Assembly: GCA_031216445.1 (NCBI GenBank)
Contig: CM062219.1
Location: forward strand, 1,427,501 to 1,491,500
Source of the DNA: Lateolabrax maculatus
Taxonomy: Eukaryota; Chordata; Actinopteri; Acropomatiformes; Lateolabracidae
Direction of reading: 5' to 3'
DNA: 64,000 bases
Part shown: piece by piece, positions 53,181 to 58,050 of the stretch
Layout: the number at the start of each line of letters is the position of its first letter
Position numbering within the stretch: position 1 is the stretch's first letter
Notes under the pieces: generated by a model
What the model was told of the DNA's origin: nothing
The model's input: only the letters and a program-made list of their open reading frames with translations
Databases searched by the model: none
Program-made: the position numbers and the translations under genes

Positions 53181-54775
53181 TCTGACTCCTCCAACACTGA
53201 AGGACAAGTGGCTAAAACATTTTAAAATGCACAAAGAAGGGGTGAGTGTTCACACCAGGTTCAGGTCCCTGCTGTGTTTGTCCAGAAGGTGTTTAGAGCT
53301 GTAGTCCGCCTCCCTGCTTCACACTCAGTAGTGTTGCTTCAGTCAGTAAACCCTCCGCTAACAGCTCCCGTTAGACGAGCAACAGGAAGTGCAGGAGCTC
53401 AGAGATGGAAGTCTCTTTTACTCTTTAGCTGTGTTAACCCTTTGAACCCGGCCCCTTCTTTTCACAGTCAGAACTCAGCGTCTCCATCAAGGAGAAACAT
53501 CCATAAATCTGAAATCTTCTCAGAAAAACGCTCCTGCTGTCTTCAGATCTCACCTCATAATCGTCGTGTTTACACGTTTACATTTGAGCTGCATAGTTTT
53601 GTGTTTTTGTCAATAAATCCCATGAAAAGACTTAAACCAAAATGTGTTGGTCCGTCCCTTAGTACCGTCTGACTTCCTGCCTGAGGCGCTCAGCTCTGAG
53701 CCCGTTGGTTCCCACTGCAGACAGAAATCTTCAGCTGCTCACTCTAGTTTTGATCAAACAAACACATTTGGTGCTCTGCTGAGTATTTGGGGCAGCAGGA
53801 TGGTGTATCTCTTAAAGCTTAAAGCACAATGTGAACTCTGGTGAAATTCAAAATGGAAGAAAGAAACCAAAAAACAGAGAGAGAAGAAAATGTAGCTTTT
53901 CTCGTTGTACACATGTCAACACATTATTTGACAGAACGAAGGCTCAGAGCTTCCCATCAACCCCTCACCCAGCTGAGCTACTGTCTCTGCACACATTCAA
54001 CTGTAGAAACTGTCTGGCTTTTTTATTTTGTTTTGCTCGTGTCATGTCCAAGTTTTTAACAAACCAAAATACATACAGTGCCAAATGATGGCTGAACAGT
54101 TTAACTCATCCAGAAAATAACAATATAATAGTCCCAACTAAAGCTGCATTTAGACTAAAAGAAACCAGCACACAGGGCTGGTTCGGTTAATAGATCCATG
54201 AGATTTAAGGCTTATCAGACACAGAAACACTGCGCAGGGGGTCATAATACTCTGAGGATAAGACCTGCAGTTATTGTTCCATGTTGTCTCGGTTCAAAGG
54301 GTTAATCGTTGTTTTTACACCAGGACCTTTAGTGAGACTCCTGAAGCCGTCATTATCTGTGTCCTGCTTGGTGCACTTCACCTCCGCTCACTTTTCATTT
54401 CGTTTTGCAGCAAAACCTGCTGACGATGGAGCAGATTGTGACGGTGGAAGAGACGCAGATTAAAGACAAGAAGTGCATCCTGCTGCGCATCAAAGGGGGG
54501 AAGCAGTTCGTGCTGCAGTGCGAGGTAGGACCTTCCTCTCCGTTTCAGATTCCCGTCAGTAAGATATAGACGGAGAGCCGACCCCCTCTCATTTGTTTCT
54601 GTCCCGTCCGCAGAGCGACCCGGAGTTTGTGCAGTGGAAGAAGGAGCTGACCGAGGCGTTCACCGAAGCTCAGAAGCTGCTGCGCCGCGCACCCAAAGTC
54701 ATCGGGAAAGGCCGGGCCGGAGTGGTGGAGCTCTCCAAACCTCCCCTCACACACCGCAATAGCAATGGCCTGTGA
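5977..54775 (+). CDS. grk3: G-protein-coupled receptor kinase 3 (beta-adrenergic receptor kinase 2), 21 coding exons
   Basis: The product is a Ser/Thr kinase that phosphorylates agonist-occupied GPCRs; it is recruited to the membrane by free Gbeta-gamma and acidic phospholipids, leading to arrestin binding and desensitisation. The 21 exons listed separately join without frame error to 2073 nt, 690 residues plus TGA. Order: N-terminal docking helix ([20 protein letters not shown]), RGS-homology domain (about 55-175), kinase domain with P-loop [10 protein letters not shown] (200-209), Lys222 in [17 protein letters not shown] with Asp319, DLG with Asp337, then the AGC C-tail and PH domain (about 558-655, with Trp645 of the Gbeta-gamma contact helix). 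The C-terminus HRNSNGL and the motif choices match recalled human GRK3 (688 residues) rather than GRK2. The two extra residues lie in exon 5. Two unannotated in-frame exon-like segments in its introns are reported as findings. Confidence 0.96.
9882..9920. repeat. (GT)n microsatellite
   Basis: A perfect GT run of about 19 units inside grk3 intron 1. It generates long false open frames of alternating V and C. Confidence 0.95.
12672..12706. repeat. (TTA)n microsatellite
   Basis: A trinucleotide TTA/ATT run of about 11 units followed by a T-run, in grk3 intron 1. Confidence 0.95.
13701..13770. repeat. Compound (AC)n - (TA)n microsatellite
   Basis: An AC run (13701-13742) is followed, after GTAGACA, by an AT run (13749-13770). 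Both parts are perfect. The arrangement recurs just after the grk3 stop codon. Confidence 0.95.
14545..14770 (+). repeat. Dispersed repeat, GCCTGCAACTTACAATTATT-start family
   Basis: It starts CTGCAACTTACAATTATTTT, continues CATTATTGATTAATCTGTCG and GGTCTATAAATCATTAGG, and later has CCCAAACCCCAAAACATTCA. This is the same family as 2140-2402 in the opposite orientation. Confidence 0.75.
17349..17456 (+). CDS. Candidate in-frame cassette exon of grk3 (acidic insert)
   Basis: A strong acceptor (long pyrimidine tract ending CCTCCCTGCAG at 17338-17348) opens a 108-nt stretch that is stop-free in the frame dictated by exon 1 and returns to exon 2 in the correct phase. The encoded 36 residues begin [16 protein letters not shown] and end with [15 protein letters not shown]. 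The donor is GT at 17457 (AG|GTTATT), which is weak. The intron left before exon 2 would be 85 nt, a normal size for fish. It is not part of the recalled vertebrate GRK2/3 protein, so if real it is an optional exon between the docking helix and the RGS-homology domain. Chance is possible: 36 open codons are not rare and the GAG run could be a small GGA repeat. Confidence 0.4.
17542..17618 (+). CDS. grk3: grk3 exon 2, start of RGS-homology domain
   Basis: It codes for residues 38 to about 63 ([27 protein letters not shown]). The acceptor is GTTCACAG and the donor GTAAGT, entering in phase 2 and leaving in phase 1. This is the first part of the RGS-homology domain, which in this family binds Galpha-q. 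Confidence 0.95.
19484..19507. repeat. (TTTA)n microsatellite
   Basis: A tetranucleotide TTTA run of about six units in grk3 intron 2. Confidence 0.9.
20296..20530 (-). repeat. Dispersed repeat, same family as 2140-2402
   Basis: It contains GTTTGGACTGTAGCCTGGAC, then AATGTCACCTTGGGCTCTGG, TTTCACTAATCTCTGACATT and the end AATTAATCCATTAATCGAG. These blocks occur in the same order as in the other copies. A partial copy of the family in the other orientation begins near 21130. Confidence 0.75.
21781..22280. repeat. Dispersed repeat beginning AACTTTATTTGTATAGCAC
   Basis: The start (AACTTTATTTGTATAGCAC) and later blocks (ACGAACCACAGTCACTGATA, AAGGCTTTACGAACAAGG, TTTTAAAATCAATTCTGAAA) are typical of a long teleost interspersed repeat whose copies contain pseudo-coding patches. 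It is related in style to 62158-62830. The end is uncertain. Confidence 0.5.
24027..24300. repeat. Possible hAT-like element fragment
   Basis: The segment starts CAGTGTTTCCCACAGAATTA, a sequence resembling hAT-type transposon ends in fish genomes. I found no matching inverted terminus downstream, so it may be truncated. Confidence 0.3.
24336..24503 (+). mobile_element. LINE-type 3' end fragment
   Basis: It has ATACTGTATATATTCAGTAT, CTTTTTGCACTTTTGGTTAG, ATGCTCAACTGCGCTTCATT and GCAATGACAATAAAGTTGAA, and ends in the short repeat TAATCTAATGTAAT. This string of motifs is a familiar 3' tail of teleost non-LTR retrotransposons. No reverse-transcriptase frame is present, so it is a 5'-truncated copy. 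Confidence 0.65.
24896..24927 (+). promoter_or_regulatory. Two adjacent RFX X-box-like sites
   Basis: GTTGCCTAGCAAC (24896-24908) is a perfect palindromic X-box and GTTGCCATGGGAAC (24914-24927) is a close match, 18 bases start to start. RFX factors bind such sites. They lie deep in grk3 intron 2; function is inferred from motif match only. Confidence 0.45.
25446..25770 (+). mobile_element. tRNA-derived SINE
   Basis: The head is tRNA-like, with A box TGGCTCAGTGG (25457-25467) and B box GGTTCGATCC (25501-25510). The body contains GAGGTGCCCTTGACCGTACC, CCAATTGCTCCCCGGGCGCT and GGATGGGTTAAATGCGGAGA, ending in an A/T-rich tail with AATAAA-like repeats. This matches teleost tRNA-SINEs. Compared with the form I remember, this copy seems to lack roughly ten bases after CCCTTGA. 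It is not a functional tRNA gene. Confidence 0.85.
26781..26857. repeat. Dispersed repeat, TTTACTTAGTTACTTTCCACCACTG end
   Basis: The segment ends ATGTACTTAGTTACTTTCC followed by ACCACTG, the characteristic end of a common fish repeat rich in AGTACTTTAGTAAT words. Fragments of what seems the same family lie at 2785-3035, 3220-3310, 30030-30330, 39005-39118 and 63834-63922. Confidence 0.65.
29019..29038. repeat. (CA)n microsatellite
   Basis: A short perfect CA run in grk3 intron 2. Confidence 0.9.
30030..30330. repeat. Dispersed repeat of the AGTACTTTTACT family
   Basis: It contains GTACTTTTTGCTCCTACATT, GATAATACTTACAGACTTTT and GTGAATGCAGAACATTTACT. The same words in the same order occur at 2785-3310 and 39005-39118. 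It is followed at once by a copy of the GGGCTGCA family (30362-30590). Confidence 0.6.
30849..30893. repeat. (GT)n microsatellite
   Basis: A perfect GT run of about 22 units in grk3 intron 2. Confidence 0.95.
32566..32592. repeat. Poly-C run
   Basis: Twenty-seven consecutive C residues, with a (GT)n tract 140 bases downstream. The opposite strand is a long G run able to form quadruplexes. The assembled length may be unreliable. Confidence 0.9.
32730..32764. repeat. (GT)n microsatellite
   Basis: A perfect GT run of about 17 units in grk3 intron 2. Confidence 0.95.
33869..33968. repeat. Dispersed repeat next to grk3 exon 3
   Basis: It contains GATGTTGAATATCTGCCAAA, TTTCAAGGCAATCCATATGA, TAGTTATTGAGATATTTCAG and TCTGGACCAAAGTG, a familiar teleost interspersed repeat. 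A separate piece of it (GACCTGGTGATGCCAGATGA at 33401, then AAAGTCAG) lies 440 bases upstream, so the copy is interrupted. Its end is 56 bases from the exon 3 boundary. Confidence 0.65.
34024..34097 (+). CDS. grk3: grk3 exon 3, RGS-homology domain
   Basis: It codes for residues 64-88 ([24 protein letters not shown]). The acceptor is CCCTCCAG and the donor GTAAGT, leaving in phase 0. FLLFKDFC is the hallmark start of the core RGS-homology helices of GRK2/3. Confidence 0.95.
34258..34359 (+). CDS. grk3: grk3 exon 4, RGS-homology domain
   Basis: It codes for residues 89-122 ([20 protein letters not shown], then [14 protein letters not shown]), exactly 34 codons in phase 0. The acceptor is TGTTTCAG and the donor GTGAGT. 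The region includes the Galpha-q-binding helix of the family ([15 protein letters not shown]). Confidence 0.95.
34360..35494 (+). other. grk3 intron 4
   Basis: It holds a dispersed repeat at 34595-34785 (GTCAGAAAAGTGTGAAAAAT start, with TTTCTGTCAATCAATTAATG), of the same family as 2140-2402. The rest shows nothing recognisable. Confidence 0.6.
35495..35575 (+). CDS. grk3: grk3 exon 5, RGS-homology domain
   Basis: It codes for residues 123-149 ([20 protein letters not shown], then VPPTLFQ) in phase 0. The acceptor is TGTCTCAG and the donor GTAAAA. Compared with recalled human GRK3 (KKQVTSTLFQ), this exon carries two extra residues and a proline-rich loop, which account for the 690-residue length. 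Confidence 0.94.
35576..37555 (+). other. grk3 intron 5
   Basis: Two kilobases with a long (AC)n tract at 35914-35956. No gene or clear repeat otherwise. A good MEF2-like site (CTAAAAATAG, 36877-36886) next to a CCAAT box is probably chance. Confidence 0.6.
35914..35956. repeat. (AC)n microsatellite
   Basis: A perfect AC run of about 21 units in grk3 intron 5. Confidence 0.95.
37556..37617 (+). CDS. grk3: grk3 exon 6, RGS-homology domain
   Basis: It codes for residues 150 to about 170 ([20 protein letters not shown]). The acceptor is CCCTGCAG and the donor GTGAGA, leaving in phase 2. Confidence 0.95.
37726..37777 (+). CDS. grk3: grk3 exon 7, end of RGS-homology domain
   Basis: It codes for residues 170-187 ([18 protein letters not shown]). 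The acceptor is CTTTAG and the donor GTGAGT, in phase 0. [12 protein letters not shown] is the conserved junction to the kinase domain; intron 6 is only 108 bases. Confidence 0.95.
38589..38680 (+). CDS. grk3: grk3 exon 8, kinase P-loop
   Basis: It codes for residues 188 to about 218 ([20 protein letters not shown], then [11 protein letters not shown]). The glycine-rich ATP loop GRGGFGEV spans residues 200-207. The acceptor is TGCCTCAG and the donor GTAAGG, leaving in phase 2. Confidence 0.96.
38778..38877 (+). CDS. grk3: grk3 exon 9, ATP-anchoring lysine
   Basis: It codes for residues 218-251 ([33 protein letters not shown]). Lys222 in AMK is the ATP-positioning lysine, and the following helix supplies the partner glutamate (Glu in LNERIM). 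The donor is GTAAGT, in phase 0; intron 8 is 97 bases. Confidence 0.96.
39248..39326 (+). CDS. grk3: grk3 exon 10, kinase hinge region
   Basis: It codes for residues 252-277 plus one base ([27 protein letters not shown]). The hinge between the kinase lobes is ILDLMNGGD. The acceptor is CCTGTAG and the donor GTAAGG, leaving in phase 1. Confidence 0.95.
39892..39915. repeat. (GT)n tract at the exon 11 splice acceptor
   Basis: A GT run occupies the place of the pyrimidine tract and ends only four bases before the exon, just before TTCAG. UG-rich RNA is bound by TDP-43 and CELF proteins, so the repeat could affect inclusion of an essential exon. Confidence 0.9.
39920..40050 (+). CDS. grk3: grk3 exon 11, catalytic loop
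   Basis: It codes for residues 278-321 ([44 protein letters not shown]). Asp319 of YRDLK is the catalytic base. The exon enters in phase 1, leaves in phase 0 and ends at GTAGAC. Confidence 0.96.
40160..40188. repeat. (ATT)n microsatellite
   Basis: A trinucleotide run of about nine units in grk3 intron 11, eleven bases before the MITE at 40199. Confidence 0.95.
40199..40329. mobile_element. MITE with terminal inverted repeats (131 bp)
   Basis: The left end ACACTCAGTGGTCACTTTAT and the following TAGGTACACCTG are mirrored at the right end (40297-40329), which ends AATAAAGTGACTGCTGAGTGT. The termini are about 31 bases with few mismatches. No transposase is present, so it is a non-autonomous DNA transposon. 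The superfamily is not assigned because no clean target-site duplication is seen. Confidence 0.8.
41078..41172 (+). CDS. grk3: grk3 exon 12, magnesium-binding DLG and activation segment
   Basis: It codes for residues 322 to about 353 ([32 protein letters not shown]). GRK2/3 kinases have DLG instead of DFG, here Asp337. The acceptor is CCCTCAG and the donor GTAAGT, leaving in phase 2. Confidence 0.96.
41302..41446. mobile_element. MITE with terminal inverted repeats (145 bp)
   Basis: The left end (TACACCGATCAGCCACAGCA, then TTAAAACCACC) is the inverse of the right end (GGGGTTTTAATGTTGTAGCT, then GATCTGTGTGTA) with few mismatches. The inner part includes CCCCCTTGTGCCGCCAAAAC, a block I recognise from fish MITEs. 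It lies in grk3 intron 12, about 1 kb from the MITE at 40199, but the two are different families. Confidence 0.8.
42280..42387 (+). CDS. grk3: grk3 exon 13, APE region of kinase domain
   Basis: It codes for residues 353 to about 389 ([36 protein letters not shown]). APE (MAPEVL) anchors the activation segment and DWFSLGC is the conserved helix F. The acceptor is TTGTTGCAG preceded by a short GT run, and the donor is GTAACC. Confidence 0.96.
42539..42709. repeat. Two (GT)n microsatellites
   Basis: A 66-base perfect GT run (42539-42604) and a second of about 28 bases (42682-42709), separated by unique sequence, in grk3 intron 13. Confidence 0.95.
43585..43890 (+). repeat. Dispersed repeat with TTAGCTTAGCATAAAGACTGG core
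   Basis: It starts TTAAAGGAATAGTCGTACGT and contains four TTAGC units followed by ATAAAGACTGGAAGCAGGGG, then AACAGCTAGCCTGGC and TTTAGAGGTGTTAATTAATC. This is one of the most familiar repeats of percomorph fish. The middle differs from the usual form: a 100-base stretch is bracketed by the inverted words AACTATTTCTTG (43756) and CAAGAAATAGTT (43839). Confidence 0.75.
45106..45172 (+). CDS. grk3: grk3 exon 14, kinase C-lobe
   Basis: It codes for residues 389-411 ([22 protein letters not shown]). The acceptor is CTGTTCAG and the donor GTAAGG, leaving in phase 0. Confidence 0.95.
45173..48064 (+). other. grk3 intron 14
   Basis: A 2.9 kb intron with a CAG run (46659-46679, seven units) and a (CA)n tract (46768-46806). 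A 119-codon open frame over the CAG run is rejected as coding (see rejected items). Nothing else is recognisable. Confidence 0.6.
46768..46806. repeat. (CA)n microsatellite, slightly interrupted
   Basis: CA runs with single-base interruptions (TACA, GACA) in grk3 intron 14. Confidence 0.9.
48065..48165 (+). CDS. grk3: grk3 exon 15, end of kinase C-lobe
   Basis: It codes for residues 412 to about 445 ([34 protein letters not shown]). The acceptor is CTCTGTCAG. The donor GG|GTACGA is poor and is followed at once by a (CA)n tract. The exon leaves in phase 2. Confidence 0.95.
48170..48193. repeat. (AC)n tract at the exon 15 donor
   Basis: A perfect AC run starting five bases after the exon 15 boundary, next to a non-consensus donor. 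CA repeats bind hnRNP L, a splicing regulator. Confidence 0.9.
48572..48638 (+). CDS. grk3: grk3 exon 16, kinase end / AGC tail start
   Basis: It codes for residues 445-467 ([22 protein letters not shown]). The acceptor is CACATGCAG and the donor GTGAGT, in phase 0. EHxFFKGIDW is the typical end of the AGC kinase core. Confidence 0.95.
48639..50551 (+). other. grk3 intron 16
   Basis: The first 168 bases are open in frame with exon 16 and end in a TAA overlapping AATAAA (see findings). An X-box-like site (GTTGCTATGGTTAC, 50401-50414) lies near the 3' end. The middle (48900-50200) is AT-rich with nothing recognisable. Confidence 0.6.
50552..50647 (+). CDS. grk3: grk3 exon 17, AGC C-terminal extension
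   Basis: It codes for residues 468-499 ([32 protein letters not shown]), 32 codons in phase 0. The acceptor is CGCCCGCAG and the donor [26 protein letters not shown] is the active-site tether of GRK2/3, which completes the nucleotide pocket. Confidence 0.96.
50648..52652 (+). other. grk3 intron 17
   Basis: It contains a dispersed repeat copy at about 50965-51160 (GTTGATCAGCAGAAAATGAA to GTCCGACAAAACAAGCAAAT). From 51960 to 52020 a short stretch (GGACAAAATATTAGAAACAC) resembles a MITE end. It ends with a TGTC run before the exon 18 acceptor. Confidence 0.55.
52653..52815 (+). CDS. grk3: grk3 exon 18, AGC tail to PH domain linker
   Basis: It codes for residues 500-553 plus one base ([20 protein letters not shown] to NKQLGHEE). 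The acceptor is TCCTGTAG after a (TGTC)n run, and the donor GTAAAG. It includes the [16 protein letters not shown] stretch, which in AGC kinases ends in a hydrophobic-motif-like sequence. Confidence 0.95.
52900..53036 (+). CDS. grk3: grk3 exon 19, PH domain strands 1-3
   Basis: It codes for residues 554-599 ([46 protein letters not shown]). The acceptor is GTGTGCAG and the donor GTGAGC, leaving in phase 0. It holds the first half of the PH domain, including the basic RRYFYLF strand. Intron 18 is only 84 bases. Confidence 0.96.
53037..54410 (+). other. grk3 intron 19
   Basis: It contains a (CTGT)n run (53150-53181) and a 39-nt microexon-like segment (53203-53241). The rest shows no gene or clear element. 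Confidence 0.6.
53203..53241 (+). CDS. Candidate 39-nt cassette microexon of grk3 (PH-domain insert)
   Basis: The segment lies between an AG (CACTGAAG, 53195-53202) preceded by a CTGT/pyrimidine tract and a full consensus donor GTGAGT at 53242. It is 13 codons, phase 0 on both sides, and reads [13 protein letters not shown] without a stop. Exon 19 ends and exon 20 begins in phase 0, so inclusion keeps the frame and gives 703 residues. The insert would fall in the strand 3-strand 4 loop of the PH domain, after residue 599. The acceptor is weak (A at -3), which would suit an optional exon. It is absent from the GRK2/3 sequences I can recall. Chance remains possible for such a short segment. Confidence 0.42.
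54411..54524 (+). CDS. grk3: grk3 exon 20, PH domain strands 4-7
   Basis: It codes for residues 600-637 ([38 protein letters not shown]), 38 codons in phase 0. The acceptor is CGTTTTGCAG and the donor GTAGGA. Confidence 0.96.
54614..54775 (+). CDS. grk3: grk3 exon 21, PH C-terminal helix and C-terminus
   Basis: It codes for residues 638-690 ([29 protein letters not shown], to HRNSNGL) and stops at TGA 54773-54775. The helix around Trp645 and the basic stretch after it form the Gbeta-gamma binding site. The acceptor is TCCGCAG. The 3' UTR begins immediately with CA and TA repeats. Confidence 0.96.
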   Translation, partial: SDPEFVQWKKELTEAFTEAQKLLRRAPKVIGKGRAGVVELSKPPLTHRNSNGL

Positions 54776-54777
54776 AT

Positions 54778-54852
54778 ACACACACACACACACATATATG
54801 CATATATATATATATATATATATGTATACAGTATACACACACACACACCTTG

Positions 54853-54886
<34 letters not shown>
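54778..54886. repeat. Compound (CA)n-(TA)n-(CA)n microsatellite after the grk3 stop
   Basis: CA (54778-54793), TA (54792-54823), then two further CA runs (54834-54848 and 54856-54886). The central TA part is self-complementary. More CA runs follow at 54968-55003. Confidence 0.95.
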
Positions 54887-54890
<4 letters not shown>

Positions 54891-55364
54891 TCCCACCCCT
54901 CATCACCGCCCGCCCACCTCGCCCCGCAGTGTGTGTACGGACCATGGCCACCAGCCTCTTACCGACCACACACACACACACACGCACACACTCTCACACA
55001 CACTCGACATGACGACCAATCATAAGCGCGATATAGTTTTTTTTCTTCTGTCGTCTGCCATGGGACTTTGCCAGTTCACGAGAGGAAGAAAGGAGGACGA
55101 GGGGAGAAACATTCGGGAGGACTCAGCATGTGAAGAACCTCTGCATGAATGTGACGAGGACGGACGTCCGGTCCTCTGTTGTCTCTTGTCTTTCTCTCTG
55201 TGCCCCCCCACCCCCCCACCTCCCCCACCCCTGCTCTGTTTGAACCGGGTGGATCTGAAGGGGGGCCCCCCTCTCCCACAGCAGCCTGATGGACTCCTCT
55301 GAAAGACCCTCACTGAGCTGAAGATCTGATCGGCTTTACTGTTGGCCAGCTGAGAGGCGAACCT

Positions 55365-55369
55365 CCCTC

Positions 55370-55438
<69 letters not shown>
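55365..55438. repeat. (CT)n tract in the grk3 3' region
   Basis: An almost perfect polypyrimidine CT run. It is a mirror repeat and so could form triplex DNA, and as RNA it would offer PTB-type binding sites. Confidence 0.95.
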
Positions 55439-55443
<5 letters not shown>

Positions 55444-55740
55444 GATGCAGATGAGACCAGACTTAAGCGGGGGAGGGGGGGTGTATTTCTGCGAGAGGAA
55501 AAAAAAACAAAAGTGGCTGCTCCACCGGTTCTTCTCACCCCTCCCTCTCACCGTCCCTCCCTCCGTTACTGAAGTGCATAAAGTGCCAACATCAATATTG
55601 ACTGGAGTCACCTGAGCACCCGGGAGGACCTGCTCGGTGGCAGTTATCGCCCGCGGATACGTGGAGGCGGAGGGCGTTTGCGGCTGATCATTCCAATGCA
55701 GGAGAAACAGGAAGTACAAGAACCACAAGACTCTTTTTCG

Positions 55741-55937
55741 GATTGGCTCTTGTACAGCCAGTTACCATAGAGACTGAGATTCCATTGGCTGACAAACGGC
55801 AGCCAGTTGCTATGGGAACCATGAAGACTGGTATACCTGGGGATCGGTAACCACGGACAACGGTGTAACTATTGTGTATGAAGGCTACACTTGCAGACAA
55901 AGAGATGGAGGGAGGGCGGGGGGGGAGTGTATATAAG
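55741..55937 (+). promoter_or_regulatory. CCAAT / X-box tandem array with TATA box
   Basis: Inverted CCAAT boxes (ATTGG at 55742 and 55784, followed by CT) alternate with X-box-like sites GTTACCATAGAGAC (55761-55774) and GTTGCTATGGGAAC (55806-55819). A third, weaker one (GTAACCACGGACAAC) is at 55847-55861. The first two units are a diverged tandem repeat of about 42-45 bases sharing CAGCCAGTT. A TATATAAG lies at 55930-55937. NF-Y and RFX sites in this arrangement are typical of promoters, yet they sit about 1 kb into the grk3 3' region. Confidence 0.4.
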
Positions 55938-56069
55938 AAACCCTTTTCTCTGTGCATCTCCAGTGTTTTAGTCCAACGTGTTTGCATTATGGGGACTTCT
56001 CTGTTTGTGAATCTGTCCTGGCTTTTTGGGGAGGGAAGAGGAAGAGGAGGAGGCTTGTTTTCCTGCTTG

Positions 56070-56112
56070 GGTGGGGGGGGAGTGGGGAGGGGGGGGGGGG
56101 AGGGGGGTGTGG
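56070..56112 (+). repeat. G-rich tract, possible quadruplex
   Basis: Runs of 3 to 13 G separated by single A or T bases on the transcribed-sense strand of the grk3 3' region. Quadruplex formation is a prediction from sequence. Confidence 0.7.
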
Positions 56113-57760
56113 AAAGGCAGGAGTCTGACAGCTTTCAATCACTCACAGCGCTGCATTACCTCAGTCGGACTGTGTCAGTTTGAATACATGGAGGCGAGGA
56201 CTTGTTAAAGGGCCAAACGTCGCGCTCTGTGTTTGTACGCTTTGTTTAGCGTGAGGCGGACGCCTTAGAAGAGACGCGAGCCGCCGCCGTCCCGCAGCTT
56301 TTGGAAATTTCATCGTCCCGCTCGCTCATAATCATCCTCGTAGGTTTACAATGTCGGCCGGCTGTTAGTGCGGATCGCCTGAGTGCAGGGAGGAGAGCGA
56401 AGGAGACGAGCTGAAGCTAATTAAAGGAAAAATTCACCCTCAAATACGGGAAACAGACCTGTGGCGTGCGTTTTTACCGATCATCGCTCAGATGTTCGAG
56501 GCATTTCAGGGTTTTTTAGTTTTCTTTTTTTTTTCTATAATGAAGGGTTGAAAAGTTGATGCACTCATTCCCGCAACCTGCCTCATCTACATGTAGTTCT
56601 GTACTGGTTGAGTTGGCCTGTGTTTCCCAGAATGCCTCGGTACAGCCTCCAGAGAACAGGTAGTAAAAGCGGAGGGAAAATAGTAAATAGTAATTAAGTT
56701 TTCCCTGGAAAAAAGTTCCAAACTGTTATTAGAAGTGCAGCATTATGGTGAGTCGGGCTTTTCGTTATTGATGAATCTGAAAAAAATGCCCGTGGTGACG
56801 TCTTCTTCATGTTGTAGGTTAACCTGCCGTCCATCGACTGATCGATGAATCGGCTGTTCGTCCAATGTTCAGTGTTGCATTCTGGGCTTTTTTGTCTCAG
56901 TAAAGAGGTTTCTGACCGATGGATGAAACGACGCTGGTAAAGATGACGTTAAAAGTTGAGGCCTTTCCCCTGCAGTCTAAGATAAATTGACCGAATAATC
57001 AATAAACTACCAGCTGCACATTTCCAGTCGGTTCTCCACGTTCTTAAAGCGCCGCTCTGACTGACGGCGGTACGTTGGTGTGACATCAGGGCGCCCAGAT
57101 ACCTGCAGAGGAACATCAGCAGCGTCTGTTTATCTCCCATTGAAGTGTTTCAGGGTGGAGTTTTCCTCCAAGTCTAATTATGATTTTTATGTCTTTTTTT
57201 TGTAAATGTGACACAGTTCAGATGAGTTTTTTTTTTTTTTTTGTTAGTTTATTTTTAATCGGCGCTTTACTTCGCCGCAAAACCTCGTCAAAGTTCGTTA
57301 AACCGAAGGGCAGAAATGGCGCACAATCGTAGTGTTAAAAACACGGCGCGGAGCAGCGGATTTATCGTTGGATACATTAATTAATTTCAGGGTTTTTATT
57401 TCTCATGCAGTACGTGTCCTCGTCTGTGATGTCCATGCATTTCCAGAGCTGTGACGTGTGACTACGGTAGGAAAAGGGTTGATTCGGGGTGCATTGTGAT
57501 TTATTTTCTTCTTTGTAGCCTTTACCAGTCAGGGGGAGATATTATCGTCTTATAGAGAAATTTTGTCACCTCTCAAGGTGTCTTTTATTTTTGTAAACCG
57601 AAATGGTTTTTATTGTTTTCATTGAAATTTATGTTGTTGCACCTTTTTAGCCCAATGTGTTACTTAATAGTTGTTAAATGTGCCAAATAACTGTTGCTGA
57701 TTGAGTGGAACCAATGGGAAGCCTCCTTTTTCTGAACCTTTGACCCCTTCTCACCGCCAG

Positions 57761-57766
57761 AATAAA
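57761..57766 (+). terminator. Alternative poly(A) signal AATAAA
   Basis: A canonical hexamer followed by a CA run and, further on, T/G-rich sequence. It would give a grk3 3' UTR of about 3 kb. Confidence 0.35.
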
Positions 57767-57886
57767 AACACACACACACCCCGGGTTCACACACACAAAC
57801 TTTGCTGTGGAGGTTGTGGTGGCGTCTTTTTGAAGGGTACAAAACTGTGACCAAACGTTTGTTTTTTTCCAGAGAAGAGGTGTGTG

Positions 57887-57887
<1 letters not shown>

Positions 57888-57917
<30 letters not shown>

Positions 57918-57922
57918 GTGTG

Positions 57923-57956
<34 letters not shown>

Positions 57957-58050
57957 CGCGTGTGTGGATCTGGCTTTCCACCACGTTGCCATGGGGACTC
58001 TCGACACACCATCCGGCTCTACTAAAGTTTTCTTTCACACTGTATGTATG

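Noticed and set aside
52884..53225. Open read-through of intron 19 after exon 19 (63 codons)
   Set aside because: The tail is mostly derived from a CTGT repeat and there is no poly(A) signal at its stop, unlike the intron 16 case.
54772..55302. 176-codon + and 172-codon minus open frames after the grk3 stop
   Set aside because: They are produced by CA, TA and CT repeats in the 3' UTR.
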